This document shows positions 21,190-32,900 of a DNA stretch of 64,000 nucleotides, piece after piece (within the stretch, counting starts at the first letter, position 1; each line of letters opens with the position of its first letter). Origin of the DNA: Porodaedalea pini (Eukaryota; Basidiomycota; Agaricomycetes; Hymenochaetales; Hymenochaetaceae); NCBI GenBank assembly GCA_002794775.1, contig NBAY01000120.1, positions 17,128 to 81,127 of the forward strand, read 5' to 3'. The notes under the pieces are model-generated. The model had not been told where the DNA came from. It made no database searches and worked only from the letters and a program-made list of their open reading frames with translations. Made by a program: the position numbers and the translations under genes.

Positions 21190-23483
21190 ATGAGAATCGC
21201 ATTTCTCTCGAAGGGCGCGGCAACTAGGACTAGTACTGCAACTGCGATGTCTACGGAAGATATTCAAACCCTCCTTGATGAGCTTCGTAGAGCATTCGTC
21301 GATGCACAGTCTGTGTCGACAAATGCCAGTGATCTGAACAAGTTTTCACAGTCAAAGTACCCGCAATTCACTGGTATGTGCTCTGATTTGAATTTCTTTC
21401 AACTGATGGACTCCTGTTCAGGCGCGCCGCATGCTGTTATCGTCCATGTTAGATCAACCGAGGATGTCGTCAAAGTCATACATCTTGCTTCGAAATACCG
21501 CATTCCCATAGTTCCTTATTCTGCTGGTACGAGTCTGGAAGGAAATGTGAGTTTCCCTTACTCTGAGGTATGTTTCGATTCCTCTAATGGCATTGAAGGT
21601 CTCAGGGAACAACAAAAGTATTTGTATTGACCTCTCCCGAATGGACCGTGTCTTGCAAATCAATGGTTTGTTTTCGCTCCAATGACTTTTTAATGCCGTT
21701 TCTCTCGAAAATTGACTTCAATGGTAGAGGAAGATGCAGATGTAGTGTGCGAAGCAGGCGTCGTCTGGAACAAGCTGAACGACTTGTTGAAGAGTAAAGG
21801 TTTGTAACCCCAGCGAGAGTATACGAGCTTGCTAACGATCGCTGTCATGTGAATTGCTAGGCATCCCCCTCTTCTTCCCGGTCAGTGTATTTATGTATAA
21901 AGCAACGTATCGGGGACTGTGTTTTTTTGACAGATGCATTTTTTTACGTAGCTTGATCCTGGTATCGGTGCGACGATAGGTGGCATGATCTCGCAAGGTT
22001 GTTCTGGAAGTGAGTTCTCCTGTCAGAAGTACCCGGCCTATAGATCTCTTCTGATTCGCTGTACCTTCGTGACAGCGAATGCTGTCAGATACGGCACTGC
22101 GCGAGGTGAACTCATCTTGAACCTCGTAAGCTGTATCATATCTTCTCTATCCCGAAATTTTACTCGTTTGCTCTTAGACTGCAGTTCTCCCGTCAGGAGA
22201 GGTCGTCAAGACTCGTCAACGTGCGCGCAAGTGCGCCGCCGGGTTTGATCTGACCAAACTCTTCATCGGAGCGGAAGGTACTCTCGGCATCATTACGGAA
22301 GGTATGCACGCCTCGTTCCACTCTCCTACAAATGCGTCTATATTCGAGTTCACGTCTTTCAGCTACCATCAGGCTCGTGCCGCGTCTTCCTGTATCCGTC
22401 GCCCTTGTCTCGTTCCCCGATGTGCGGAGCGCCACGCAGGCCGTTTGCGAGGTACTCACCCGCGGAGCCGCCATCCGTAAATCTCCTATCCCACTTATTT
22501 CTTTCGCTTATCGCACTGTTTTTCCTTCTTATGTTTTTCTTTCCCTTTGACAGAATGCGCAGAGCTAGTAGACGACTTATACATCCGAGCTGTGAGGGAT
22601 TATGGCACGTTCCCTATGAAATGGATCGAGGCAGATACGATCCTCTTCAAATTTCAGGGATCCGAAGCGATCCGAGCAGACACGTCGCACCTCGTCGAGA
22701 GCATCATCAGCAAGTACGGCGGATATGGATACACACACATCACGAAGGAAGACGAAGTCGAGCTGCTCTGGGCGGACCGCAAGAACGCGCTGTTCGGGTT
22801 GCTGCAGATGCATCCTGGAAGTAAGGGCTTCATCACCGACGTCTGGTGAACTTTCTCTCGACTACTCTATCGTTGTGATCTGTTCTGATTTTCCGTTTGC
22901 ATGTTTCGGATTAGTGTTCCAGTCTCGAAGCTGCCTGATCTCATTGTTGCAACGAAGCACGAACTCAGCACAAGGAGCCTAGTTTCACCTCTAGGTGGTC
23001 ATGTTGGCGATGGTGAGTAAACTTTGCGTTTGAGATCTATGAAGTCACTAATGAACCTAAAAACTGATTCCCGTCTGACAAGGAAATTTCCACTGCTTCA
23101 TTCTGTACCGAACTGACGAGGAGCTGAAGCTCGTCAAGGAAGTCGTCGATGCGATGATCCGGAAGGCGATCTCTTTGGAAGGAACATGTACGTGTATTAT
23201 ATCCCCTTTCTCTGAGCTTGTATACATCTGAAACATCGAATGGGTACACTCTTCTTGTCTGTCAATCTTGTATGAAGGCACTGGAGAGCATGGTGTTGGA
23301 TTGGGCAAGAAGGAATATCTCGTCGGGGAGCTTGGTGAAGGTACTGTGGGACTTATGAAGACGATCAAAGCAGCACTTGATCCACTCAACCTCTTCAATC
23401 CAGGCAAGGTGAATCGTCATGCCTTTCAGCCCTTATTATTATGTGACATTAATGGGTTTCTTTCAAAGCTGTATCCCGACTAA
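21190..23483 (+). CDS. D-lactate dehydrogenase (cytochrome), FAD-linked oxidase
   Basis: Flavoenzyme that oxidises D-lactate to pyruvate and passes electrons to cytochrome c, normally in mitochondria. The first exon gives [28 protein letters not shown] and [15 protein letters not shown], the FAD-binding PCMH fold. Later exons give [87 protein letters not shown], the C-terminal FAD-oxidase domain with [21 protein letters not shown] (metal and substrate histidines) and [14 protein letters not shown]. It ends in LFNPGKLYPD after a short last intron. About nine introns are needed. The N-terminus is short for the family; [21 protein letters not shown] is basic and hydroxylated and could be a mitochondrial targeting peptide, but upstream exons cannot be excluded. 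Confidence 0.88.
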
Positions 23484-25035
23484 TGAATTACAAATAAGCT
23501 GGCCGCAGAGAGACCCGTTTGCTATATAACAAATAGAAGTATTTTCTCTCACGCTGAAGCAGAAATTACTATCAAAATTTGATTAATATTACGCATTATT
23601 GTCCTTTCGAGGTGTTGCCCTATATATGTCAGGACACATATGTGTACCCTAGTCTAGCTACGCAGGGCGTGAGACGCGATGAAAACATGACATGAATATA
23701 AAGATTGTTGAGAGTAAGACTCTCGGGCGAACAAAGGATATAATGGGAGCTACGTTGCAAGAGAAAATAGGAGTGGTCAAATGAGAGGATTGTTGCATCT
23801 GGTAAAGGAAAGGCTGGCAAAGCGAGGTAAAGATTAATGCTCTTTATCATGAACCAAGGGGACGGTGATGAGAAGATCAGTGGGTTGATCCATTGGGGAC
23901 ACAGGTGTACCAGGAGATGGGTAGCGAAAATCCCTGGAGCTGCTTGCACCCACAGTGCCTGACAGTGGACAATTAGTTTGCATCTGTACAGGTTGCCCAA
24001 GCCTGATGGCCATTCATGGCGTGAGCATGACCATAGGTAAACCATTGCACATGGATGAGAAGGTAACGTCTAACTACAAGTAAATATAAGAGAGATGCAG
24101 TTGATGTGAAATAAATGTTGAGAATCATGATCGACATCGCTCTGTTTTTCCATAGTCCGTATTCCGCGCCGTCAGCCACCTTCCGCATTTTAGTTACGAC
24201 CGACACATATAAAGTGACGGTCGTGCCGTTAGCCACCTCAGTCCTGTACCAATACTACGACTGAGGTGAGCTTTCCGTCCTCTGCACACATTCTTACATT
24301 CATTACATAGTTCTATCATATACAGGTACATATACAGTCCTGTACCAATACTACGACTGAGTTCTATCATATACAGTTCCGAAAAATAAAGAAGGGGTTT
24401 AGGTAGATGAGATTCGCCCAAATGTAGAATGTAAATGGCTAGTATCGTCAATGTAACGAAAAAGCAGAGGGAAGAAAGCGGGAAAGCTAAGAATATGAGG
24501 AACTGATCTCGGCGAGGATTCGCATGCCGTAGAGCAACTCAGTGCCGTTCATGAGATGGGCCCTCCACTAGGAAGTGGGTGGTAGTTTTGCAGTCTGAAG
24601 CACAACATTCACAATGCAGAGACGGGGCCCGACCAATACGGTGGAGTGTGCATTGAGGCCAATGTGCCCCGAGTGGAGTTGAGCAAGCATGCTGGCTTGT
24701 TTTCGATAGAGAGCATCGAGGCTCAAGAGCGTCTTTCCTGGGTATGTGCCAATTGGCAAAGCCTGAAAGATGCGGCTGCAGCTCGGTGAGGTACTGCCAG
24801 TGACAGACACCCGGACTCGATACCTATTGGGTTAGAGGGTAGCCTGAAGCGACAATCTCAAAATGGACGTTGATATTATAGCTCTACATTCGGCCAATGG
24901 CTCCTACTCACTCGATCTGAATTTCTTTCGTAGTACTAAATGCACAGAAAGCTGTCGGAATGGTCGTGTGATCCTACGCGCCTTTCGGTACTTTGATTGA
25001 CCCTTCCTTCTCTAAGTCGCTCGTCGGCGCCCTTC
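23484..25035. other. Intergenic with short direct repeats
   Basis: About 1.55 kb with no recognised gene. A 27-bp word starting CAGTCCTGTACCAATACTA occurs at 24239-24265 and 24335-24361. TTCTATCATATACAG occurs at 24311-24325 and 24362-24376, so a unit of roughly 50 bp is partly repeated. GGGTAGCCTGAAGCG at 24837-24851 resembles the end of the palindromic element. Confidence 0.55.
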
Positions 25036-26373
25036 ATGGCAGCAACACACTCAGAAGCCGAGACACAGACGCGAAAGGTGCGCGCGACGGGCAGGCAGGG
25101 TCGCGCCTTCATCTCCGCTGCGCTCTCCACCGGCACCTCCGTATCCTCGCGCTCACACGCTCGCTCAAGACTTCCACGGGACGCACACTCTCCGCTGCGG
25201 AACACGTCAAACTTGTCGAAGCGGACATTGACAAGCCGGATACTGTGCGGAAGGTGTTTGAAGATGAGAAAAGGGAGGATGAGGGGGTGTGGGGTGTATT
25301 TATGGTGCTTGCGTTCCCTTGACTTTGGGCGGATGCGAATGGAGAGGAGAAATAAGGAAAAGTATGCAGTCATTTACTATATTGTCTACGTGTGAACTAT
25401 TCGAGACACAGCGTAGCTCGTCGCAGACCTTGCGCTGGAGTTCGGCTTACAACATCTTGTATTCTCATCCGTCGAGCGCGGCGGCGAAGCCTACGATAAC
25501 CAGCTCACACTCGATAGACGCGCAAAAGTGCAAATCGAACGCCACATTAAATCTTTGGATGGTCTTCGATGGACGTGCGTCCTTTCCTTTCCTCCCTCGC
25601 CTATTTTCCGTTGATGATACTGAGCTTGTCGTAGAATCCTTCGTCCTGCCTTCTTCATGGAGAATTTTGACGGCGCGGTGGGCCGCATCACTTCGACCGT
25701 CCTTCGTGTGGGGCTAGAAAAGGACACCAAACTGCAGCTCATAGTAAGCTGCGTCCTCTGCGTTCTTCTCGCTCTTCTCGCTCTTCTCCTTGTTATCCTG
25801 ACTCTCCATCACTACCTCTTCCCATGCGTCGGATATTTACTCATATACGTCTGCTGCTCGCAGGCTGCTGACGACATTGGCCACGTTGCGTTCGCAGTGC
25901 TCCTCGCGTCCGACCCAGACATATGCATTGGTCAGGTAATCACCGTCGTCGGCGACGCGCTCACGCCGCAGGAGATAGCAAATGCTTACGAGCGAGATGC
26001 GGGGCACGCACTCCCGGCCGTGCCTACACCTGTCGCTCGCGCTCTACTTGCGATGAACAAGCATACGAAAGATCTGTACGTAACCCCAATTCATTCCTTT
26101 CCTTGTCCCTTATCTTTTTTGGTTCCCCTTCGCTCCATTCATCTTACATTTATTCATTCTAGGATCGCCGACATTGAACGCGTACACTCCTCTCGCGCGT
26201 CCCTAGCGATCACGGACCCGGAATCAAACGAGGCGCTGATCTCGCGATGTGTGATGCTTCACCCGACAACTATGGACGTGGAAGCGTGGGCGCGCGCATG
26301 GAGAGCGCGCAAGGAACGCACAAAAGGATGGAACAACGTATCGGCTGGCGAACTCGTACAAGGGAAGCGATAA
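25036..26373 (+). pseudogene. NmrA-like NAD(P)-binding protein, decayed
   Basis: Resembles NmrA/HSCARG-family atypical short-chain dehydrogenases. Recognisable pieces: KVRATGRQGRAFISAAL (Rossmann loop, first glycine lost and segment shortened), then in another frame RILALTRSL, HVKLVEADIDKP and GVWGVFMVLAFP. This is followed by TGA at 25320 and, a few codons on, TAA where the family has glutamine (GEEK-stop-GK). Later exons are good: LVADLALEFGLQHLVFSS, RAKVQIERHIKSLDGLRW, ILRPAFFMENFD, ADDIGHVAFAVLLA, GQVITVVGDALTPQEIA, MDVEAWARAWR. At least one frameshift near 25130 and two stops in exon 1 indicate a pseudogene. Alternative splicing around the stops is unlikely because they lie inside conserved sequence. 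A sequencing error could explain one but not all of these. Confidence 0.7.
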
Positions 26374-26931
26374 CTGGATACTCGTTTTCAGGGATAGCTG
26401 TATGTTATTCCACAGCATCATGCTTCTGGAACGAGCAGCTCAATTTTTGCTTTGTGTACAGTCGTAGCTTATCTCTTCTCGATACAGTTGCGCGACTGCA
26501 GACGTGACTCCCATCTTGGATCCTTACCCGGCGGACCGAGTTTATCGCATTATTCTGTCCCTCGTGAAAGAAGTACACGTCAGGGATGGCTCCGCCCTGG
26601 AAGACATAACTGCGTTCGAATACTGGAGTGCACCTTATAGGCTTTGATGTAACTATTGCGGAGCTTATCCTGTATCTCATTTATGATCGAGGAGTTCTAC
26701 CCCGGCAGAAAGAAGCGAGATTTAATCCTTATATCAAGTAATCTAGAATGGCCCGAAAAGCAGCGGCTTGTACGGAGTCAAGGACTCTGGACTACGGACG
26801 TTGAAGGACACAATAGCTAATGTTCATTGAACTTTAGATGGTTACGATGAGAGATGTGAGTATTCCGTAATACACATGAAGGCACGTTTGGTCTGGCAAC
26901 AGACCGTGGTCCAAGGTCTATAACCGGCCTC
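26374..26931. other. Intergenic, convergent 3' ends
   Basis: About 560 bp between the NmrA-like pseudogene and the 3' end of the giant GTPase/VWA gene. Nothing recognised. Confidence 0.5.
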
Positions 26932-29900
26932 CTAGCGGATCAGCCCTCCGCGTGTTTTCCTCAGTGACTCCGCGATGCCCAAGAATGTTTCTGCGAGTCG
27001 TACCTAGACGATCTGGATTAGGATTGTGAAGAAATACTCATGTAACACGAGACGCTCACCGAATCAAGAGCAACACTATAAGAAGACTCCACCGTTGCAT
27101 TTGCCGGAAGGAGAGGGTCACGAGGCGCGCGATCCTGAACTTCCTTCGCAATTTGGACCATGCGCCGAAGCCAAGTGGAGGAGCCCTCTGGCCCGAATGA
27201 TACTGCCTGGAATGACAGAGCTCGCCTGTGAGATTGTTAGTTATACTCCCAAGGCCTCGTTCAAGGACACTGAACGAACCCTAGACTGACAGCCTTTCGA
27301 CAGAGACTATACACAACATTGTCTCCTATCGAGCATTCGCCATCGGATAGGAAAATGACAACAGGCGATCTAGATGGTCTTTAGAGTCGATAGAGAATGC
27401 ATTATCGGAATGAAATAAATACCTTTCTGTACTCCAATGCCTCGTCATTATTTCTTCGGACATGGAAAGAGCTGCAGAAAAATTGGTGCCTCCCTCTGAA
27501 GAGTATCTGAGGACTTTCTCAAGTAAAGCGTCAGGAGAGCTGCTGAAATCATTGCTGAAGATCTCGAGTGCAGATCCAGTAAAAAGCACGGCGCTATATG
27601 CATCTCGTCTAGCCTGCGCGGATGCTTGATTCATGGCTGTTGCACGAGCCGACCAGAAGGAGTGCAGAGCCAAGTATACCGCCCCAAGCCTATTATTAGC
27701 CGCCCTCGCGATCCGAGTTGATGCAGGGTAGTTGGCCAGAGGTCGTCTGTCTTGAGAACTCATGGAACCCGACCTGTCAGAATAGGCATCATTATTTGCA
27801 ACCGTGCAGCGAGCCAAAAAAAAAAAAGAGCTGGTCCTACCTATCAATGACAAATATCCTATGGAAGCATGAGTTGACGTTTGAATAACAGCGAAAACTT
27901 TTCGCTTACACGTGGAAAGCCTGAGTTAGAACAGCGGGGTTCTTGCACAAGAAGACATGACCATCGTTCGAAACATGACCTCCGGACTGGGCTTGACTGA
28001 GTACAGCAGGCTGATGAAAAATGGGCAGACTGCAAAAGGACGGTTGAGCGGCATTAGTAGCCGTCGCTTGATGTTCTGGTCCTATCAAACATCGGGATTG
28101 TTTAACAAATCTGAAACCTATGTAATATGGCTGACGGGCGATTCAGCTTACCACAGCACATTGCATCGCTAGATTATAAGGTATTGTGAGAACAGTGATT
28201 AGGAATGCAAACAAGCGCAGATAGGCTCACCACTTCGCAAAGTTTGCCTGTTCCTCCCTAGAGTACGGATCTGTATTCTCTTTTAAGTCATGCCTGAACT
28301 ACATTGTTTGTATACGAGGGCCTACCCTTAAAGCCTAGACGGCGCCAGTACAATTTGTGCGAGATCCAGTCCTTTGGCCGGTCTGGATCTGGCTCAATCC
28401 GCGTTTTAATATGATCTATCTCCGGTGCGTTGCATGTATTGGGATCCGATGCGCGACAGTAGTCAATGTGAGCATGCCGATCCATAGCACTACACACGAG
28501 GTTGCAAAGCATCGGAGCACCATCATCATTCGACCCGAACTTATGACCATCAAGTTCAAGAGCACTCCCATCGGGGCCGTCTACTACCCAACGCGTTCGA
28601 GCCATGGATCCGTGGTTTGTCGAATGCTCTGGTTGAGGATGCCCTTAAACATCGAGTTAGCAAGTGACAGTCAAAGCCACACGGAATGTCTACCTTGTGG
28701 CAAGGTGCACACATATCCACAGTTGTCACATCTAGAGCGTGTCAGACCCCATAATGACGATAAAGAGATCGCTTAGCAAGGCCACGCACCTGGCGTCACA
28801 GTAATGGAACGGATTCGATGCTGTGGAGTGGATGTGGGGTCCGTCGTGAACAAGTAAGCCGGGAGCAATGTCTATTGCACATTGAAGCCGTTTCGTAGCT
28901 GAAGACGTTCTTTAAGCAATAAGTTGTGGGAGAGGCGGTGCGAGGACTGCAAACCTTGCGAATACTTCAAGGAAGGAAAGTAAGGTTATAGCATTTAGTC
29001 AAAGATCACAATACGTACATACCTTCGTGTACTGGAAGCGGTCGTGTGCACCGCTAAAAGTAGCCTCAATTGATTGCGGTATCGTGTCTATCTCACAGAC
29101 ACCTTTGCTACTACAGAGGTCCGTGCACTTATGCTCCTGGCTAGAGAGTGAGGTTAGCTGCTATCAGAGACCATTGACAACGATTTGACTTACCCACAGA
29201 GGTGGACTGCACCGTAATGTAAACCATGCAGGTGATCAGTTGATGCACATAGTCTGCCGCAAAGCTGACACGCGATTGGGCAGGACGTGGCATCACAGAT
29301 ATGAGTATCGTGTTCATCATCCCTTCGTTGGTTGTCGGTATGATCCAATTATTTATTGTCGAATCACACTTACCACAAAGTGGAGCAAGTCCCTTGACAA
29401 GTGTATAACTTCCCATCAGGCGTCTTCACCTTTCGTAGGTCGCATGTCTGTATTTTGGTACTGAAGTTAGATTATACTGGTCTAATGATTGCTGGGCGGG
29501 TCCACAGACCTCTCCACACAGATGGCGACGTGCAGAGCAAAAATGGCCCGCTTCATCATGATTTGCTACCTGAGTGGTGGTCAGTATGAAGCAGTTGGAA
29601 GCTGCTCAGAGCGCAGAGAATCACTTTAGTACAGCTTCCTTGGCAACCCTTCCTTTCGTTCAAGTCACACTGATGCCCACAAAGATGAGCCATTGGGTCG
29701 CAACTGTGTTTTTCGATCAATAAGAATAGTAAAATGGGTTTGAAATGTTCATACATGTGTAGGCCTTCGTGTCCAGCCCTAGAATTTCTAGTAAGTAATT
29801 AGCAACAATCATAATTAGAATACGAGACGTACAGTAAAGAGCAGGCATCGGGTGAATCTTCGTGTTCGTCGATAAATTGACAGAGGTGCGGACAAGTATG

Positions 29901-32900
29901 ATTGGTAGAGCAATTGTGATTCCCTTCATGGAACTGAGTGCCAACACACAGAAGGTGACAACGTCCGCATTGCGTCTTGCACAACTGAACGCTCCTCTTG
30001 AGTTCAACGACCCTCGCATCGAGTGCTCTCCGAAGCTCTTCAATGGCAGCGTTGCTACCATTAAACTGGGACAAGTTAGAATCGACCCATGCTTGTACAT
30101 GTGCCACCCGTTGGTCGACTAGCGCCTGCAAATATGAGCAAAGTTGATCCATCCATTCGTTATCAGGTCTGTGATGCCGCGTCTCGAACTCTGGCCAGAG
30201 GTGGAAAAGCTCGCGCAGGATGCCTTCCTTCTTCATTTGATGCTCATCTGAGTTGCTAAGCCAGAAGATCGCGTTAGAGTCTTCAGCTTCTATCTCGTAG
30301 CTTGTGTCAAAATTCTGTCGGTACAAAATTGTATCAGCGTCATGGCGTAGATCGTTTCCGAAAGACCACCTTCAATGGCTCGACGTCTGGCTCTAGCTCT
30401 GTAGCTCCAAATGTGAGAGCTCGCGATAGAAGAGATAGCACATGCTGTGCTCTGTGGGTTGCCATGTTTTCTAGTGAATTTTCGTCAACGAGTTTCAAGG
30501 TTGCTTGATGACCGGGAAGACCTACGAGACAGTGAACCCCAGTCGTTCGTCTACAGCAGTATCATATTATTATATGCACGGTATTTGGAAGTAGGGCATT
30601 CGCACACGTACTTTCAATTTTGCCATGAGCATCTTCAACTTTAGAAGGAAAGCACCTCCACCCTCGTGCGTCGGAGATTGACTATCCAGGTGCTTTTTCA
30701 AGGTCGTAAAGAGAGTGTAAAACTGACGGGATTCAATAACCGGCCACGGTATAATATTGAGTCGGCCACGATATAAACGAGAGATGAAATTTGACGCTTG
30801 TTCCTCTTGGACAATTTTGTGCAGTTTAAGTTTGAACCTAATGCGCCATGAATAGGATAAGCACGTATTCAGGACACGGGACTCACTCCCTGGCTATTTC
30901 GATACGATCGGAATCTACAACGTCCTAGGAAATTATTCAGATGAACAAGCAAAGCTTGATTTAAGAATATATTATAATGTTACCTTAATAATTATTACGA
31001 GCGTGGACTGGAAGAGCGAACGATTTGCCTCAGGGTCGAGAATCGACGAGGAAGATTGGAAACTCTGGAAGAGATTGGTGATATCCCTTGAAAGAGCGAA
31101 GTTGTTTCGGAAGAGAACCTATTTCAATTCAGCACCGTATCCCGGACTGTAATTCGAGTTTACTCACCAAGTTCGAGATCGCTGCATTGAACAGAACGAG
31201 GAGGGTATCTTCCTGAGCTGATCTCTCGATGCTATGAACGCCTTGGAGTGCGTGTCAATTGTGACTGAAGTTTACACAGTCTAGATGTATCGACGGACCT
31301 TCAAAATCGAGTGCGACTATCAGCTCATTCTCTGTCGGTGTAACCGCCATCCATACGCCTTCGGTCGTCCGCATGGCCGATCCTGCAAAGGACGTATCGG
31401 CAAGATGGTTTAAAGCGAAGCTTTTCCCGACGGATTGCTCTCCTAATAAGGAAGTCAGCAAAGTGTAAATTTGAGCCTAGGAAGGACGAGTTCTTTACCC
31501 ATTGACGATACGACTTTGACATGCTATGGTTCACGAAATCAGTAACAATATGACTCAATAAGAAAACCAAAAACACCTTCGTCGACATATATGATTGGAA
31601 GATACTTTCGTACCATCCAAACGACAAAGTATCTGCCACACGCCCGACGTCGGCTCCCAGCAAGGATTTCTCGACTTCGGGAGCCCAGACACCATCCTTC
31701 AAAGGAATGAAACGGTTATCTCGAGCGATCGCAATATGGATGGGAATTAAACAAAATATGTCGACGATCCATTCCCCAGCTTTGTAGACTGAAGAAGAGT
31801 CAGAGTCATGATCAGCTTGAATGCTCGAGACTGCAGAGCTGAAGTCGCATGTCAAGACAGAAATGTCGCTGAGGAAAGTAGCAGTAGGCTTCTTCGTACT
31901 TCTCTCAAACTTCTGGATCAGATCCTGGAAATACTCCTTGAAAGGCACTCGTGTCTCCAAGACGGTAACAAAACATATTGACCTGCCTTTGCGAAGCTCG
32001 CTAGACATGATGGCTTGTCGCCGTACTGCAGGGACCACAGGGAAGCGGGTCCAGACGTCGGAATGGCAATCAATGAGTGAATTATGGGATGTTCGCCGCG
32101 CCTCTGCTTGCGTAGAATTTCTACTATTCTTCTCCCGAAACTGGAACTCTGTCACTGGGCGAGTAATGTTGATTCGGATAGATTGGCAACTATTGCCGCT
32201 GGTGTTGAGTGTAAAAAGATGTACGTTCTTCCTCTCGTCGAGAGCAGATACAATAGGAGACGAAGAGACAGGGTGACGGAGACTGATAGCAAAGCCTTCA
32301 TGCGAACCCATGGATGCCCAATGGTAGATACGAAGGATTGATTCGCCATCTTGAGAACAAATTGCGCCAAAACAAGAGCCATCGGGCGTCCCAAACGTCG
32401 TCAACGGAGACGAACGTAGTTGCAGGAGTGCAGGTCTAGCATTTTTGTTAGCAAAGACAGCAAGCAATAGGCTTGCAGTTGAGATCGAACACTGACCGAA
32501 ACTGTTGCGTCACTGTTGAAAATACTCGCAACTTCCCTGTGTCCTCCAGCAACGCTAATTCGTCACTGCTACTAACGATGTGGATATCGATTATCTTCGG
32601 TATTTCTGGCGCATACCACGCCGTTAAGTTGATTGCGCTTCCCTGCGCCTGCAGGGACTGGTATCTCTCATCGAAGACGAAGTAATAGAGTTGTACGAGG
32701 GGCTGATACGTGTTAGCATTGAAATATGTATGGCAAAAATGGATTCACTTAGCGAACCTTTTGAGCATCCACTCCACAAATGACTAGCATTCGTTTGCCT
32801 TCGTCGTATGTTAAAGCAATGTCATGGCCAGTCTTCTCTCGATTGATATGCTTTGTGTAACGTTTGTTCGCGATGGCTGCGTCTAAGGTATTTGCGCTCT

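Noticed and set aside
1..27000. A secondary-metabolite cluster formed by the MFS carrier, P450 and thioesterase
   Set aside because: Without the insert they are near each other, but no backbone synthase is adjacent; the PKS lies 30 kb away behind housekeeping-type genes.
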